A stretch of DNA of 64,000 bases from Oceanisphaera marina. Lineage in GTDB: Bacteria > Pseudomonadota > Gammaproteobacteria > Enterobacterales > Aeromonadaceae. The stretch covers positions 379-64,378 of the forward strand of contig NZ_BMKE01000017.1 in NCBI RefSeq assembly GCF_014643915.1. The letters run 5' to 3'. The translations under genes and the position numbers were made by a program. Of this stretch, positions 35,495 through 44,987 are shown piece by piece. Under the pieces are notes generated by a model. It had not been told where the DNA came from and searched no databases. It saw only the letters and a list, made by a program, of their open reading frames with translations. Position 1 is the stretch's first letter. Each line of letters starts with the position of its first letter.

Positions 35495-36765
35495 TGAGCC
35501 GCACAAGCACAGTGCCGCAGCGTTCGCTGGCCGACTGGCTGGCGGTGCTGGAAGGCCTTAACATGGCGCACATCGAGCTTGGGCTGTCCCGCATGAGCCT
35601 GGTCGCAGAGCGATTGGGTTTATTGAGCCTGCCCAGCTATGTGATTACCGTGGGCGGCACCAATGGCAAGGGCACAACCTGTGCCTTGCTTGAGTCCATG
35701 TTGCGCGCGGCGGGCCGCAGTGTGGGGGTGTATTCATCCCCTCATCTGGTGGACTATCGCGAACGGGTACGCATTAATGGCGACAGCCCGGCCGCGACCG
35801 ATTTTTGTGCCGCCTTTGCGGCGGTCGAAACGGCCAGGGCCGAGGTGGCGCTCACCTACTTCGAGTTTACGACGTTGGCGGCGCTGTGGTTGTTTCGTGC
35901 AGCCAGCCCCGAGGTGGTGTTGCTCGAAGTCGGGCTGGGCGGACGGCTGGATGCCACCAATGTGGTGGCCTCGGATCAAACCGTGGTCACCACCATTGCC
36001 CTGGATCATACCGACTGGCTGGGCTCGGATCGGGAAAGTGTCGGCTTTGAAAAAGCCGGTATTTTTCGCCAGCACAAGCCTGCGGTATGTGGTGATGCGG
36101 ATCCTCCTTCCAGTTTGCTGGCCCATGCCGAGCAAGTGGGTACCCCCTTGTATTGCACCGGACGGGAATACGCCTGGCAGCTGCAAGATAGCCAGGTACC
36201 CGCACAGGCGCAGCAGTGGTCCTTTACCGGCTTTGGCCTGGCGTTAACCGGTTTGCCGTTACCTTCTTTACCCGTCATGAATGCGGCCACGGCGCTGGCT
36301 ACATTGGCGTTGTCGCCATTTATGCCGGATATTGAGGCCATCAAGGTCGGGTTGGTGCAGGCGCAGCTGACCGGCCGCTTGCAACAGCTGGGCCCAAGCT
36401 TGTGGGTGGACGTTGCCCATAATCCGGAGTCGGCGGCTTATCTGGCCAGCCGCTTGCCGTCGATCAAAGGCAAGGGGCGCTGTGTGGCGGTGGTGGGGAT
36501 GTTGAAAGACAAAGACATCGCCGCCAGTCTGGCACCCTTGCACGACCTGGTTGACGACTGGTATCTGGCGAGCCTGGGTGGGCCAAGAGGCGCCAGTGCG
36601 ACCGAGTTGTCTCGGTGCCAGCCCGGGCACTGTTTTGATTCGGTGGCCGATGCCTTGGCGGCGGCGCAAGCCAACGCCGGCGAGCAGGATGTGATCATTG
36701 CGTTCGGCTCTTTTTTCACCGTTGCCGACGTACTGGCAAGTAAATCGTTGGCAAGCAGAAGATAA
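35494..36765 (+). CDS. folC: Dihydrofolate synthase/folylpolyglutamate synthase FolC
   Basis: FolC adds glutamate to dihydropteroate and to folates. The 423-residue Mur-ligase-type enzyme has the P-loop VGGTNGKGTTCALLE, the YSSPHLVDYRERVRING loop, EVGLGGRLDATN and the C-terminal VDVAHNPESAAYL. Its ATG overlaps the accD stop, so expression is coupled with fatty-acid synthesis, an arrangement also found in E. coli. The dedD gene follows after 47 bp. Confidence 0.96.
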   Translation: MSRTSTVPQRSLADWLAVLEGLNMAHIELGLSRMSLVAERLGLLSLPSYVITVGGTNGKGTTCALLESMLRAAGRSVGVYSSPHLVDYRERVRINGDSPAATDFCAAFAAVETARAEVALTYFEFTTLAALWLFRAASPEVVLLEVGLGGRLDATNVVASDQTVVTTIALDHTDWLGSDRESVGFEKAGIFRQHKPAVCGDADPPSSLLAHAEQVGTPLYCTGREYAWQLQDSQVPAQAQQWSFTGFGLALTGLPLPSLPVMNAATALATLALSPFMPDIEAIKVGLVQAQLTGRLQQLGPSLWVDVAHNPESAAYLASRLPSIKGKGRCVAVVGMLKDKDIAASLAPLHDLVDDWYLASLGGPRGASATELSRCQPGHCFDSVADALAAAQANAGEQDVIIAFGSFFTVADVLASKSLASRR

Positions 36766-36812
36766 TCAGCGCCGTTACCGGCAGCATAACCGGCAATAAG
36801 TAGGGAGGGGCT

Positions 36813-37433
36813 TTGGCAACACAGTTTCAGCAACGATTGGTAGGCACCGTTATTCTGGTGGCATTGGGCGTGATCTTTTTGCCCGATCTGCTGGACGGTA
36901 AGCAACAGCTGGCCCCCGATGAGGCGGTCACCATACCGTTGCGCCCCGAGCTTGAGCCTGTTCGCCCTCTGGTAGTGGCCCCCGAGCCGGCTCAGGCGGC
37001 TCAGCGTGACGCCGAACCCGAGGTGTGGACCATAGAAGAAGCCAGGGAAGCGCCGCCTGTGGCGCCCAAACCGGCGGCACCTGCACCACAGCCACAACCT
37101 GAACCGCAGTCGAAGCCGGCACCTGTCGTTAAACCTGCGCCTATAGTCAAGGCCGCCCCTGTGGTACAGCCGGCGCCGACGATCAAGCAGGTGGCCCCGC
37201 AGCATGGTGAGCACGTGGTGCAGCTGGGTGCGTTTCGTAATGCAGACAACGTGAATGCGCTGGTGAAAAAGCTGCAGGCAGCGGGATACCGTGCTCAAAC
37301 CACACCCTCGGTTCCGCGTCATGGCGAGCTGAACAGAGTCTGGGTTGGCCCCGACGACAAGGCCCGGCTGGAGCAGCAGTTAGCGGCTCTGGAACGGTTG
37401 ACCGGTCTCAAGGGCAGAATCAGGGCCAAGTAA
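36813..37433 (+). CDS. dedD: SPOR-domain cell-division protein DedD
   Basis: The 206-residue protein starts at a TTG preceded by AGGGAGGGG. A membrane helix lies at about residues 10-26 (VGTVILVALGVIFLPDL), then a periplasmic Pro/Ala-rich linker, and a C-terminal SPOR domain (about 130-206: VVQLGAFRNADNVNALVKKLQAAGYRA) that binds denuded septal peptidoglycan. Position after folC is the same as in E. coli dedD. cvpA and purF, which often follow, are not here; a terminator and convergent aguBA come next. Confidence 0.9.
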   Translation: MATQFQQRLVGTVILVALGVIFLPDLLDGKQQLAPDEAVTIPLRPELEPVRPLVVAPEPAQAAQRDAEPEVWTIEEAREAPPVAPKPAAPAPQPQPEPQSKPAPVVKPAPIVKAAPVVQPAPTIKQVAPQHGEHVVQLGAFRNADNVNALVKKLQAAGYRAQTTPSVPRHGELNRVWVGPDDKARLEQQLAALERLTGLKGRIRAK

Positions 37434-37455
37434 TTTATTCTACTAGCTCCACATA

Positions 37456-37486
37456 AAAAAAGCCGAGTCATCAGACTCGGCTTTTT
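37456..37486. terminator. Bidirectional terminator between dedD and aguA
   Basis: AGCCGAGTC (37461-37469) pairs with GACTCGGCT (37474-37482) around ATCA, with an A run before and a T run after. It serves both convergent genes. Confidence 0.92.
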
Positions 37487-37516
37487 GTTGTTACTGACCG
37501 CTTTACAGCTTGATGC

Positions 37517-38596
37517 TTACGACGTTTTTGCCGCGGGAATTTGCTGGGTAATGCAGTGAATGTTGCCGCCGCCGAGCAGAATTTCCCGGGTGGGCACACC
37601 CACCACGTCCAGCTCGGGAAAGATGGTTTGCAGCATCTCTTGAGCTTGTTGATCAGTACGTTCGTCGAGCAGCGGAAAGACCAGCCGGTTGTTGGTGATC
37701 AGGAAGTTGATGTAAGAGGCGGCCATGCGATCCCCCGCACGCCGAGGCACGCCGGCGCCTTCTACCACACCCGCCGCTTCCTGTTTGGTGATATGCAGGG
37801 GGCCGGGTTGCGGCAGCTTCCATATTTTCAACTGGCGGCCCTTGGCATCCCGCGTCTGGTTCAACACCTTGAAGGCGGCTTGAGAGCGGGCATATTGTGG
37901 ATCGTTTTTATCGTCGGTCCAGTGCAATATCACTTCACCTGGGCGGGCGAAACAGGCCATGTTATCGATATGGCCGTCTGTTTCATCCAGGTACACACCC
38001 TGCGGCAGCCAGATAAAATGCGTGACGCCCAGATATTCAGACAGCTGCTGCTCAATATCCTGCTGGGTGTAGTCCGGGTTGCGATTGGGGTTAAGCAGGC
38101 ATTCGGCCGTGGTAAGCAGGGTGCCTTCGCCGTCCACATGAATCGAGCCGCCTTCCAGCACCAGTGGCGACGGGTGCATGGGCAGCCCCTGGCGCGCCAG
38201 CATGGCGCCCGCCATGGCCTGATCTTTTTCCCACGGAAAATACAGGCCCTCTTCGTGGCCGCCCCAGGCGTTGAATATCCAGCTGATGCCGGCGCGATCC
38301 CCGTTATGGTTGATGACCATGGTAGGCCCGGTATCGCGTGCCCAGGCATCGTCACTGTCTATGGCTACCAGCTTGACTTGTGGCGGCATCACTTGTTGGG
38401 CGTGAACCATTTCTTCTTCTGGCACCGCCATGTATACAGGCGTGGCCACGGCAATGGCCTCGGCCAGGGCCGCAAAGGTAGCTTGCGCCGGTTTGCCGTT
38501 ATCGCGCCAGTTATCGGGGCGGTGAGGCCAGATCATCCATACCGCTTCTTGCCGAGCCCACTCCGCGGGCATATAAAAGCCCTTTAGTGCGTCCAT
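37517..38596 (-). CDS. aguA: Agmatine deiminase
   Basis: AguA converts agmatine to N-carbamoylputrescine and ammonia. The 359-residue product has the guanidino-group-modifying fold: [72 protein letters not shown] and the catalytic Cys348 in GGGNIHC. The ATG overlaps the aguB stop, so it is the second gene of a coupled aguB-aguA operon. Confidence 0.97.
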   Translation of the reverse strand: MDALKGFYMPAEWARQEAVWMIWPHRPDNWRDNGKPAQATFAALAEAIAVATPVYMAVPEEEMVHAQQVMPPQVKLVAIDSDDAWARDTGPTMVINHNGDRAGISWIFNAWGGHEEGLYFPWEKDQAMAGAMLARQGLPMHPSPLVLEGGSIHVDGEGTLLTTAECLLNPNRNPDYTQQDIEQQLSEYLGVTHFIWLPQGVYLDETDGHIDNMACFARPGEVILHWTDDKNDPQYARSQAAFKVLNQTRDAKGRQLKIWKLPQPGPLHITKQEAAGVVEGAGVPRRAGDRMAASYINFLITNNRLVFPLLDERTDQQAQEMLQTIFPELDVVGVPTREILLGGGNIHCITQQIPAAKTS

Positions 38597-39486
38597 TAAC
38601 GGCCTCCCGGCTGTTTGCCGTCCGAGGTTTGCAGTGTGTCATACATGCCAGGGCGACGATCGCGAAACAAGCCCCAGCTGGCACGGTGTTTGGCTACCTG
38701 CTCCAAATCGAAGCTGTGCACCAGTACCCCTTCGCTGGTTTTATCGGCCTGCTGTACCAGGGCACCAAACTCGTCGGTGATAAAAGAAGAGCCGTAAAAG
38801 GTGATTTCCACGCCGTCCAGGAATTTGCTCTGCTCGGTACCAATGCGGTTGGAGGCAATCACCGGCACCAGGTTGGCTGCCGCGTGGCCTTGCTGGGTGC
38901 GAGTCCAATGCGGTTGACTGTCTATGGTCGCATCCTGGGGCTCGGAGCCGATGGCGGTCGGGAAGAAAATCAGCTCGGCACCCATTAATGCCAGGCTGCG
39001 CGCGGTTTCGGGGAACCATTGATCCCAGCAAATGGCCACGCCAATCTTGGCGTAACGAGTTTGCCAGACCTTGAATCCGGTGTCGCCAGGAGTAAAAAAC
39101 TGCTTTTCCTGATAGCCGGGGCCATTGGGAATATGGGTTTTGCGATACAAGTCGAGCACGCTGCCATCGGCATCAATTACTACCAGTGAATTGTAAAAAG
39201 CGGTGCCGGCACGCTCGAAAAAGCTCAGCGGTAATACCACTTCCAGCTCCTTGGCCAGCGCCTGAAAATGCTGGATAAGCGGGCTGTTATCCACTTCCTG
39301 AGCCAGGGCAAAATGCTCGGGGCTTTGGTCGATACAGAAGTAGGGTGCTTCAAACAGCTCTTGAATCAGGATGATTTGTGCGCCTTTGGCGGCGGCGTCG
39401 CGTACCAGTTTTTCGGCACGGGCAATATTTTCGTCTCTGTTCCAGCTGCAGGCCATCTGGGTGGCGGCGACAGTAACCATGGTCAT
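38596..39486 (-). CDS. aguB: N-carbamoylputrescine amidase
   Basis: AguB splits N-carbamoylputrescine into putrescine, CO2 and ammonia. The 296-residue nitrilase-superfamily enzyme has its catalytic triad at Glu43 ([11 protein letters not shown]), Lys116 ([12 protein letters not shown]) and Cys153 ([12 protein letters not shown]). GAGGAA lies 7 bp before the chosen ATG at 39486; a second ATG two codons later is possible. Together with AguA it makes putrescine from agmatine. The agmatine-forming arginine decarboxylase is not in the window. Confidence 0.96.
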   Translation of the reverse strand: MTMVTVAATQMACSWNRDENIARAEKLVRDAAAKGAQIILIQELFEAPYFCIDQSPEHFALAQEVDNSPLIQHFQALAKELEVVLPLSFFERAGTAFYNSLVVIDADGSVLDLYRKTHIPNGPGYQEKQFFTPGDTGFKVWQTRYAKIGVAICWDQWFPETARSLALMGAELIFFPTAIGSEPQDATIDSQPHWTRTQQGHAAANLVPVIASNRIGTEQSKFLDGVEITFYGSSFITDEFGALVQQADKTSEGVLVHSFDLEQVAKHRASWGLFRDRRPGMYDTLQTSDGKQPGGR

Positions 39487-39680
39487 ATTCAGTTCCTCAA
39501 CGTGATAAAGGGGGGCGAGTCGTCAAGGCACCTGAAGGCTATCATCAAGTGAGTCTTCAGCGCAGAAGCATTGCTTCCACCAAGGGGCCAAACCATCCAT
39601 ATTTTAACAACTCTTATTCAAGGCCGCAGTGTGCCTTTAAGGTACAAAACTCGCAATTAGAACTTATGATTTTTTGATAA

Positions 39681-39715
39681 AAAAGCCGCACGCTCAAAAT
39701 GAGTGTGCGGCTTTT
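39681..39715. terminator. Terminator after the Na+/H+ antiporter gene
   Basis: AAAAGCCGCACGCTC (39681-39695) pairs with GAGTGTGCGGCTTTT (39701-39715), one G-T pair, loop AAAAT. T runs on both sides make it bidirectional. It separates the antiporter gene (ending at 39777) from the aguB promoter region. Confidence 0.9.
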
Positions 39716-39776
39716 TTTATGCTTGGTGTTTTTTGTGGCTGACAGCTTACGGCTTAATGCTGACTGCCTTTTTGTC

Positions 39777-41099
39777 TCACAATATCATGGCTGCCAGCCA
39801 GCCAAAGCCGATCAACGGCAGGTTGTAGTGAATAAAGGTCGGTACCACCGAGTCCCAAATATGGTCATGCTGGCCATCGGCATTCAAGCCCGAGGTGGGG
39901 CCCAGGGTGGAGTCGGAAGCCGGAGAACCCGCATCCCCCAGGGCGCCGGCGGTACCAATAATGGCCAGCGTTGCCAGCGGCGAAAAGCCCAGGGCGATAC
40001 ACATGGGCGCATAAATAGGCGCAATAATGGGAATGGTCGAAAACGACGAGCCTATGCCCATGGTGATCAGCAAACCCACAATCAGCATCATCAGGGCCGC
40101 CAGAGGCTTATTGTCACCCATGGTGCTTTCCACGGCCATGACCAGGCTGCCAATACCATCCGTGGCCTTGATGACGGCAGCAAAGCCGGCGGCGGCAATC
40201 ATGATAAAGCCAATCAGCGACATCATCTTTACCCCCTGGGTGAAGGCGTCCTGACTTTCTTTAAACTTGATCACGCCACCAAAGGTAAAGATGATAAAGC
40301 CGACCATGGCCCCCAGAATAATAGAGTCACTATATAGTTGCAGAGTCAGGGCGGCGCCAATGGCCACCACGGCAATCAGCAGGTGCGGCACATTGATTTG
40401 AATGTGCTCGGGCTCTACCGCTACAATTTTGCTTTCATCATATTCACGGGGTTTGCGGTAACTGAAAAACAGCGCCACCAACAAGCCTAAAAACATGCCG
40501 CCCACCGGGATGCCCATGGCAATTGGCAGCATGGATTTAGTCACTGCAACGCCGTTTTCCAGCAGATTGGCCAGCAAGACGGTATTCAGAAAAATACCGC
40601 CAAAGCCAATGGGCAGCATCATGTAGGTGGCGGTCAGACCAAAGGTCAGCACACAGGCCACGGCGCGACGGTCCAGTTTAAGTTTGGCTATTACATGCAG
40701 CAGCGGCGGGATCAGAATCGGAATAAAGGCAATGTGGATGGGGATCAGATTTTGCGATGAAACCGCCACCAGCAGCAAGGTACCCAGCAGCACACTTTTG
40801 ATCCATAACATGCGCCCGGCACTGGCATCTTTACCCAGCGCCTTGATGACCTTGAACGCCAGCAAATCGGTGATGCCCGAACGAGCAATGGCAATGGCAA
40901 AGGCGCCCAGCATGGCATAGCTCAGCGCTATGGTCGCGCCGCCGCCCAGACCACCGGCAAAAATATTGGCGGTATCGGTGAGCGACAAGCCCCCGACAAT
41001 ACCGCCGACAAGGGCGCTGAGGGTGAGAGAGATCACCACGTTGATGCGCAGCAGGCTGAGTACCAGCATCAGACAGACTGCGATAACAACAGGATTCAT
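39777..41099 (-). CDS. NhaC-like Na+/H+ antiporter family protein
   Basis: A 440-residue inner-membrane protein with about eleven hydrophobic segments. It belongs to the Na+/H+ antiporter (NhaC/YuiF-type) family: [19 protein letters not shown] at the N terminus, [41 protein letters not shown] and [32 protein letters not shown] near the C terminus. Ion or substrate specificity cannot be read from the sequence; some relatives may move amino acids. It is a single-gene unit divergent from the peroxiredoxin gene. Confidence 0.87.
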   Translation of the reverse strand: MNPVVIAVCLMLVLSLLRINVVISLTLSALVGGIVGGLSLTDTANIFAGGLGGGATIALSYAMLGAFAIAIARSGITDLLAFKVIKALGKDASAGRMLWIKSVLLGTLLLVAVSSQNLIPIHIAFIPILIPPLLHVIAKLKLDRRAVACVLTFGLTATYMMLPIGFGGIFLNTVLLANLLENGVAVTKSMLPIAMGIPVGGMFLGLLVALFFSYRKPREYDESKIVAVEPEHIQINVPHLLIAVVAIGAALTLQLYSDSIILGAMVGFIIFTFGGVIKFKESQDAFTQGVKMMSLIGFIMIAAAGFAAVIKATDGIGSLVMAVESTMGDNKPLAALMMLIVGLLITMGIGSSFSTIPIIAPIYAPMCIALGFSPLATLAIIGTAGALGDAGSPASDSTLGPTSGLNADGQHDHIWDSVVPTFIHYNLPLIGFGWLAAMIL

Positions 41100-41236
41100 T
41101 GATTATCCTTATGAGTTTATAAGACGAGGGGGGCTAGTTTGCGAATTCAGCCCTGAATGTCGAGCTTTTTTGATCATTAATATCCTGGCCCTGGTGTCAT
41201 TTTGTGCAAACGAGTAGATATAGCCGACGGTCCCCC

Positions 41237-41265
41237 TTGGGTTTGAAGGAGGGCGCCCATATACT
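41237..41265 (+). promoter_or_regulatory. Probable sigma-70 promoter of the peroxiredoxin gene
   Basis: TTGGGT (41237-41242), a 17-bp spacer and TATACT (41260-41265) lie 60 bp before the start codon. No OxyR site could be assigned by eye. Confidence 0.55.
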
Positions 41266-41325
41266 AACAAGTCGAACGACGTGGTTTGTTGCAAACCCAT
41301 TAGTGTAATTACCAAGGAGATAGAC

Positions 41326-41937
41326 ATGAGCGTATTGGTAGGCCGTCAGGCCCCAGACTTCACTGCTGCAGCTGTACTGGGCAATGGCGAAATCGTTGAA
41401 AACTTCAACCTGAAAGAGTTCACCAAAGGTAAAGCAGCCGTGCTGTTCTTCTACCCGCTGGACTTCACCTTCGTATGTCCTTCCGAGCTGATCGCCTTTG
41501 ATGATCGCTTTGAAGAGTTTCAAAAGCGCGGCGTAGAAGTGATCGGCGTGTCCATCGACTCTCAGTTCAGCCACAACGCATGGCGTAACACCAGTGTTGA
41601 AAACGGCGGTATTGGCCAGGTGAAATACCCGCTGGTTGCCGACGTTAAGCACGATATCTGTAAAGCATACGACGTTGAGCATCCAGAAGCCGGTGTGGCT
41701 TTCCGTGGCTCTTTCCTGATCGACAACAACGGCCAGGTTCGTCACCAGGTAGTAAATGATCTGCCTCTGGGTCGTAACATCGACGAAATGCTGCGCATGG
41801 TTGACGCGCTGCAGTTCCACGAAGAGCACGGCGAAGTATGTCCTGCACAGTGGGAAAAAGGCAAAAAAGGCATGCAGGCTTCTACCGAAGGTGTGGCCAA
41901 GTACCTGACTGAAAACGCAGGTGACCTGAAGCGTTAA
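41326..41937 (+). CDS. Typical 2-Cys peroxiredoxin (AhpC/Prx1 type)
   Basis: The 203-residue thiol peroxidase starts at the ATG at 41326 (MSVLVGRQAPDFTA), 8 bp after AAGGAG. Peroxidatic Cys51 is in FYPLDFTFVCPSE and resolving Cys172 in HGEVCPAQW, so it works as a disulfide-linked dimer reducing H2O2 and organic peroxides. No AhpF reductase gene is next to it; thioredoxin or another reductase must recycle it. Codon choice looks adapted to high expression (many CTG, GGT, AAA), fitting an abundant protein. It is monocistronic, with its own promoter and terminator. Confidence 0.95.
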   Translation: MSVLVGRQAPDFTAAAVLGNGEIVENFNLKEFTKGKAAVLFFYPLDFTFVCPSELIAFDDRFEEFQKRGVEVIGVSIDSQFSHNAWRNTSVENGGIGQVKYPLVADVKHDICKAYDVEHPEAGVAFRGSFLIDNNGQVRHQVVNDLPLGRNIDEMLRMVDALQFHEEHGEVCPAQWEKGKKGMQASTEGVAKYLTENAGDLKR

Positions 41938-41963
41938 TACGTTTCAGATTAACTGAGTAATAT

Positions 41964-41991
41964 AAAAATGCCGGCTTATGCCGGCATTTTT
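41964..41991 (+). terminator. Terminator of the peroxiredoxin gene
   Basis: AAAAATGCCGGC (41964-41975) pairs with GCCGGCATTTTT (41980-41991) around the tetraloop TTAT, 26 bp after the stop. Confidence 0.93.
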
Positions 41992-42056
41992 GATTCTGGT
42001 TATCGGTGATTTTCTAACTGCCCCTTGATAGCCTAAGGCTGACGCACCCCGCAGGG

Positions 42057-42302
42057 TTATGCCGTTTGCGGTTCACGCAGCAGGGTAAGCAGTGCCTGGG
42101 CATGCTCACTGGCTTCCCGGCCCAGATCGGTCAGGTAACCGCCATCGTTCATGGTGATCAAGCCTTTTTCATGCAGGGATTTCGCCGCCGCTATGACTTC
42201 GGGATCGGCATTTTTGTGTACCTTGAGCCCTTGCTGAGTAGTGTCCAGATTGAAATTGAGCAGAAAATTCAGTTCGTTGAGCAGGTCCGGATGATAGCGC
42301 AT
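42057..42302 (-). CDS. TIGR02647-type small DNA-binding-like protein
   Basis: An 81-residue protein from the ATG at 42302 (MRYHPDLLNELNFLLNFNL), preceded by GAGGAG. The sequence (LKVHKNADPEVIAAAKSLHEKGLIT) matches the TIGR02647 family of short gammaproteobacterial proteins, annotated as DNA-binding from a winged-helix-like fold (NDGGYLTDLGREA). No function is established that I know of. It is a lone gene. Confidence 0.8.
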   Translation of the reverse strand: MRYHPDLLNELNFLLNFNLDTTQQGLKVHKNADPEVIAAAKSLHEKGLITMNDGGYLTDLGREASEHAQALLTLLREPQTA

Positions 42303-42475
42303 AGTCAACTCCTCGATTAAAGACAACACCTAAACGTTAGCCTGTTTCTGCCCCTTTAGTTGCGCGCTGGCTCACATTTAAGACGCGCATTTTTATCGGA
42401 CGTCCTCTTGCATCGCAGCGCTGGGTTGTTAATGATGTCGGCTTTGTCTCATTATGGAAAAGGAATTCAGCTCCC

Positions 42476-43996
42476 ATGACTGCTATTTGTATCAGTAACG
42501 CCCATTTTGCCATTAGCGAACAGCACAGTTTGCGTATCAAGCAACTCGAGCTGCACGCCGGGCAGTGCTGGAGCTTTGTGGGTGCCAATGGCAGTGGCAA
42601 AACCGCACTGGCTCGCGCCCTGGCCGGTGAGCTCAAGTTGCTGCAGGGGGCGTCGGAAAACGGTTTCACGCGCACCGAGTGGGTGTCGTTTGAACAACTG
42701 CAACAGTTGGCCGACCGCGAGCGGGAAGAAGACGAAAGTGACTTGCTCGATTATGAAGATCAGGGCCACACCGCACGGCAAATCATGCTGGAACAGGGCG
42801 GTGATCCTGCCGAGCTGGCGGCACTGGCCGAGCGTTTTGGCATTACCACGCTGCTGGATCGTGGCTTTCGTTATCTGTCTACCGGCGAAACGCGCAAAGT
42901 TCTGTTGTGCCGCGCCTTGCTGCAACACCCCGAGTTGCTGATCCTGGATGAACCCTTCGACGGACTGGATGTGGGCGCCCATGCGGGGCTCATGAGCCTG
43001 TTGCAGGAACTGGTCACGGCCGGGCAAACCCTGGTGTTGATTGTAAACCGATTGGAAGAGCTGCCCGAGTTCAGTGATCGGCTGGGCCTGTTAGCCGAAT
43101 GTGAGCTTAGCCTTGCCGGGCCGCGTGCCGAGATTGCCGCCTCGGCCGAGCTGCTGCAATTAAGCCATCTGGCGGCCATGGAAGCCGCGACCCAGGCCTT
43201 GCCACCCGCCGACCCGGATGCCGAGCGCCGCGCCCTGGATGTCGACACGCCTCGTATTGTGATGCGTGACATACAGGTCAGCTATGGCGACAAGCGTATT
43301 TTAACCGGTTTGAACTGGCAGGTGGATCCCGGGCAGCACTGGCAGATCATCGGCCCCAATGGTGCCGGCAAGTCGACGCTGTTAAGCCTGGTCACCGGCG
43401 ACCATCCTCAGGGGTACAGCAACGATCTGACCTTGTTCGGGCACAAGAGAGGCAGCGGCGAAAGCATCTGGGATATCAAGCAGCACATTGGTTATGTGAG
43501 CACCAGTATGCAGCAGGACTATCGCGTTACGGCGACTCCCAAGGCAGTGATTCTGTCGGGATTTTTCGACTCTATCGGCGTGTATCAGCAGCCGGGCAGC
43601 ACCCAGCTGGCACTGGTCGAGCAGTGGCTGACGCTGTTGGGCATGGCGCACCTGGCCAACGAGCCGTTTCGTCATTTATCTTATGGCCAGCAGCGGCTGT
43701 TGCTGATTGCCCGCGCCATGGTCAAGCATCCGCCTATCCTGATCCTCGACGAGCCGCTGCAAGGCCTGGACAGCTTCAACCGCCACTGGGTAAAACGCTG
43801 GATCGACTTGCTGGTCGCCGAGGGCAGCACCCAGTTGCTGTTTGTCTCGCATCACGAGCAAGACGCCCCCGGCTGCATCAGCCACCGCCTCACTTTCGTG
43901 CCCGACGGCGACCAGTATCGCTATGACTGCACAGCGGTCAGCCATCAGCTGTCAGTAAAAGATAAAAACAGCTTTCAGCACCAAGCGCTTGGCTAA
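42476..43996 (+). CDS. modF: ModF-like twin ABC ATPase
   Basis: A 506-residue protein with two ABC ATPase domains in one chain and no membrane segments. Domain 1 has Walker A GANGSGKT (36-43), signature YLSTGETRK and Walker B LLILDEPFDGLD. Domain 2 has GPNGAGKST (near 292), signature HLSYGQQR and LILDEPLQGLD. The interdomain segment, SIWDIKQHIGYVSTSMQQDY, is typical of ModF (PhrA), linked to molybdate genes in E. coli. No modABC genes are adjacent, so the partner is unclear. A molybdate-related role would fit the window's molybdoenzyme TtrA, but that is speculation. Confidence 0.88.
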   Translation: MTAICISNAHFAISEQHSLRIKQLELHAGQCWSFVGANGSGKTALARALAGELKLLQGASENGFTRTEWVSFEQLQQLADREREEDESDLLDYEDQGHTARQIMLEQGGDPAELAALAERFGITTLLDRGFRYLSTGETRKVLLCRALLQHPELLILDEPFDGLDVGAHAGLMSLLQELVTAGQTLVLIVNRLEELPEFSDRLGLLAECELSLAGPRAEIAASAELLQLSHLAAMEAATQALPPADPDAERRALDVDTPRIVMRDIQVSYGDKRILTGLNWQVDPGQHWQIIGPNGAGKSTLLSLVTGDHPQGYSNDLTLFGHKRGSGESIWDIKQHIGYVSTSMQQDYRVTATPKAVILSGFFDSIGVYQQPGSTQLALVEQWLTLLGMAHLANEPFRHLSYGQQRLLLIARAMVKHPPILILDEPLQGLDSFNRHWVKRWIDLLVAEGSTQLLFVSHHEQDAPGCISHRLTFVPDGDQYRYDCTAVSHQLSVKDKNSFQHQALG

Positions 43997-44113
43997 AAAT
44001 ACACGCTGTCTTTTGTAGCCCTGCGCTTTAGCTGCAGGTTCTGCGGAGCAGAATGGTTTCCAAGGTTTTAGCCACGCAATACACAAAAGCACTCGGGGAA
44101 AGTTAATCATCAG

Positions 44114-44140
44114 CACCGAGTCGGCAGGTTCGGTGTTTTT
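44114..44140 (+). terminator. Probable terminator downstream of modF
   Basis: CACCGA (44114-44119) pairs with TCGGTG (44130-44135), followed by TTTTT, about 120 bp after modF. A second hairpin, GGGGGA/TCCCCC at 44201-44220, lies just upstream of the cupin gene and has no T run. Confidence 0.55.
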
Positions 44141-44242
44141 CTGCCGGCTTATCGCTGAAAGCTTCCAGCTGCTTTTCAGGCTTGACCCGCAGGCGAGGGC
44201 GGGGGAATATGGTGTCCCCCTCGTCTGTCGGGACACGAACCG

Positions 44243-44923
44243 ATGCTGAATATGAATTTCTCCCAATCCCTTTCCCTTCGCTACGATGCCGACCGCTGGC
44301 AATCTTCACCAGCGTCGGGTGTATGGCGCTATCCTATTGAACGCGAGCAGGCAGAAAGTGGTCATGTCACCAGCCTGGTACGTTTTGAGCCCGACTCGTA
44401 TTTTCCCGAGCATCTTCATCCTCTGGGTGAAGAATTCTGGGTGCTGGAAGGGACCTTTTCGGATGAAAGTGGTGATTACCCTGCCGGCTCTTATGTTCGT
44501 AATCCTCCGGGCAGCCGTCATCGTTCTTTTACCCGGGATGGCTGCACGATTTTTGTGAAATTGAACCAGTTCTCGCCAGACGATGACAAGTGGATCAAGG
44601 TGCTGCCAGAGCAGGGATTATGGATAACCGGCCATAAAGGATATCGCCGTTTGCCGTTGCATCAGCATAAGGGGGTGCATACCAGTGTGCTGCATTTTCC
44701 CGAGGGTGGCGTATTTCCGGCCTGTTGTTATAAAGGCGGATTAGAGCTGTTGGTGTTGGAAGGCGATGTGCAGCAAGGTGACGCCAGTTATGCGGCGTTA
44801 AGCTGGTTTAGGTTTGCCCCGGGCAGTGAGCCAGACTTGCAGCTGGCACCCCAAACCCGACTCTGGGTGAGAACCGGGCACCTCTCCGAGGAGGTAACGA
44901 ACCAGAAACGGGCTCAGGCGTGA
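44243..44923 (+). CDS. Double cupin protein (ChrR-like cupin)
   Basis: The 226-residue protein contains two cupin domains. The first (about 35-105) shows PEHLHPLGEEFWVLEG and GSYVRNPPGSRHRS, with His and Glu ligands for a metal. The second (about 130-205) shows LPLHQHKGVHTSVLHFPEGG and LLVLEGDVQQGD. The fold matches the ChrR-like cupin family, which includes the sensor part of anti-sigma factors, but there is no anti-sigma zinc-binding N terminus and no sigma-factor gene nearby. Function unknown. The ribosome binding site is weak; the third residue after the start is another Met. Confidence 0.8.
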   Translation: MLNMNFSQSLSLRYDADRWQSSPASGVWRYPIEREQAESGHVTSLVRFEPDSYFPEHLHPLGEEFWVLEGTFSDESGDYPAGSYVRNPPGSRHRSFTRDGCTIFVKLNQFSPDDDKWIKVLPEQGLWITGHKGYRRLPLHQHKGVHTSVLHFPEGGVFPACCYKGGLELLVLEGDVQQGDASYAALSWFRFAPGSEPDLQLAPQTRLWVRTGHLSEEVTNQKRAQA

Positions 44924-44941
44924 TAGGGCACCATCAATACC

Positions 44942-44966
44942 AACGGCAGCGTCAGACGCTGCCGTT
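44942..44966. terminator. Long perfect inverted repeat between the cupin gene and rnt
   Basis: AACGGCAGCGTC (44942-44953) and GACGCTGCCGTT (44955-44966) are exact reverse complements with a single A between them. It sits between convergent genes, 19 bp past the cupin stop and 22 bp past the rnt stop. Without a T run it may act as a terminator in neither strict sense. Confidence 0.55.
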
Positions 44967-44987
44967 AATAGATTATCCCGGTAAAGA

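Noticed and set aside
36438-37322. 294-codon minus-strand frame across folC and dedD
   Set aside because: It spans two real genes on the other strand and its sequence is low-complexity Arg/His-rich, a shadow of their codons.
37541-38587. 348-codon plus-strand frame opposite aguA
   Set aside because: The minus-strand frame has every agmatine deiminase motif; the plus frame has no recognisable family or ribosome binding site.
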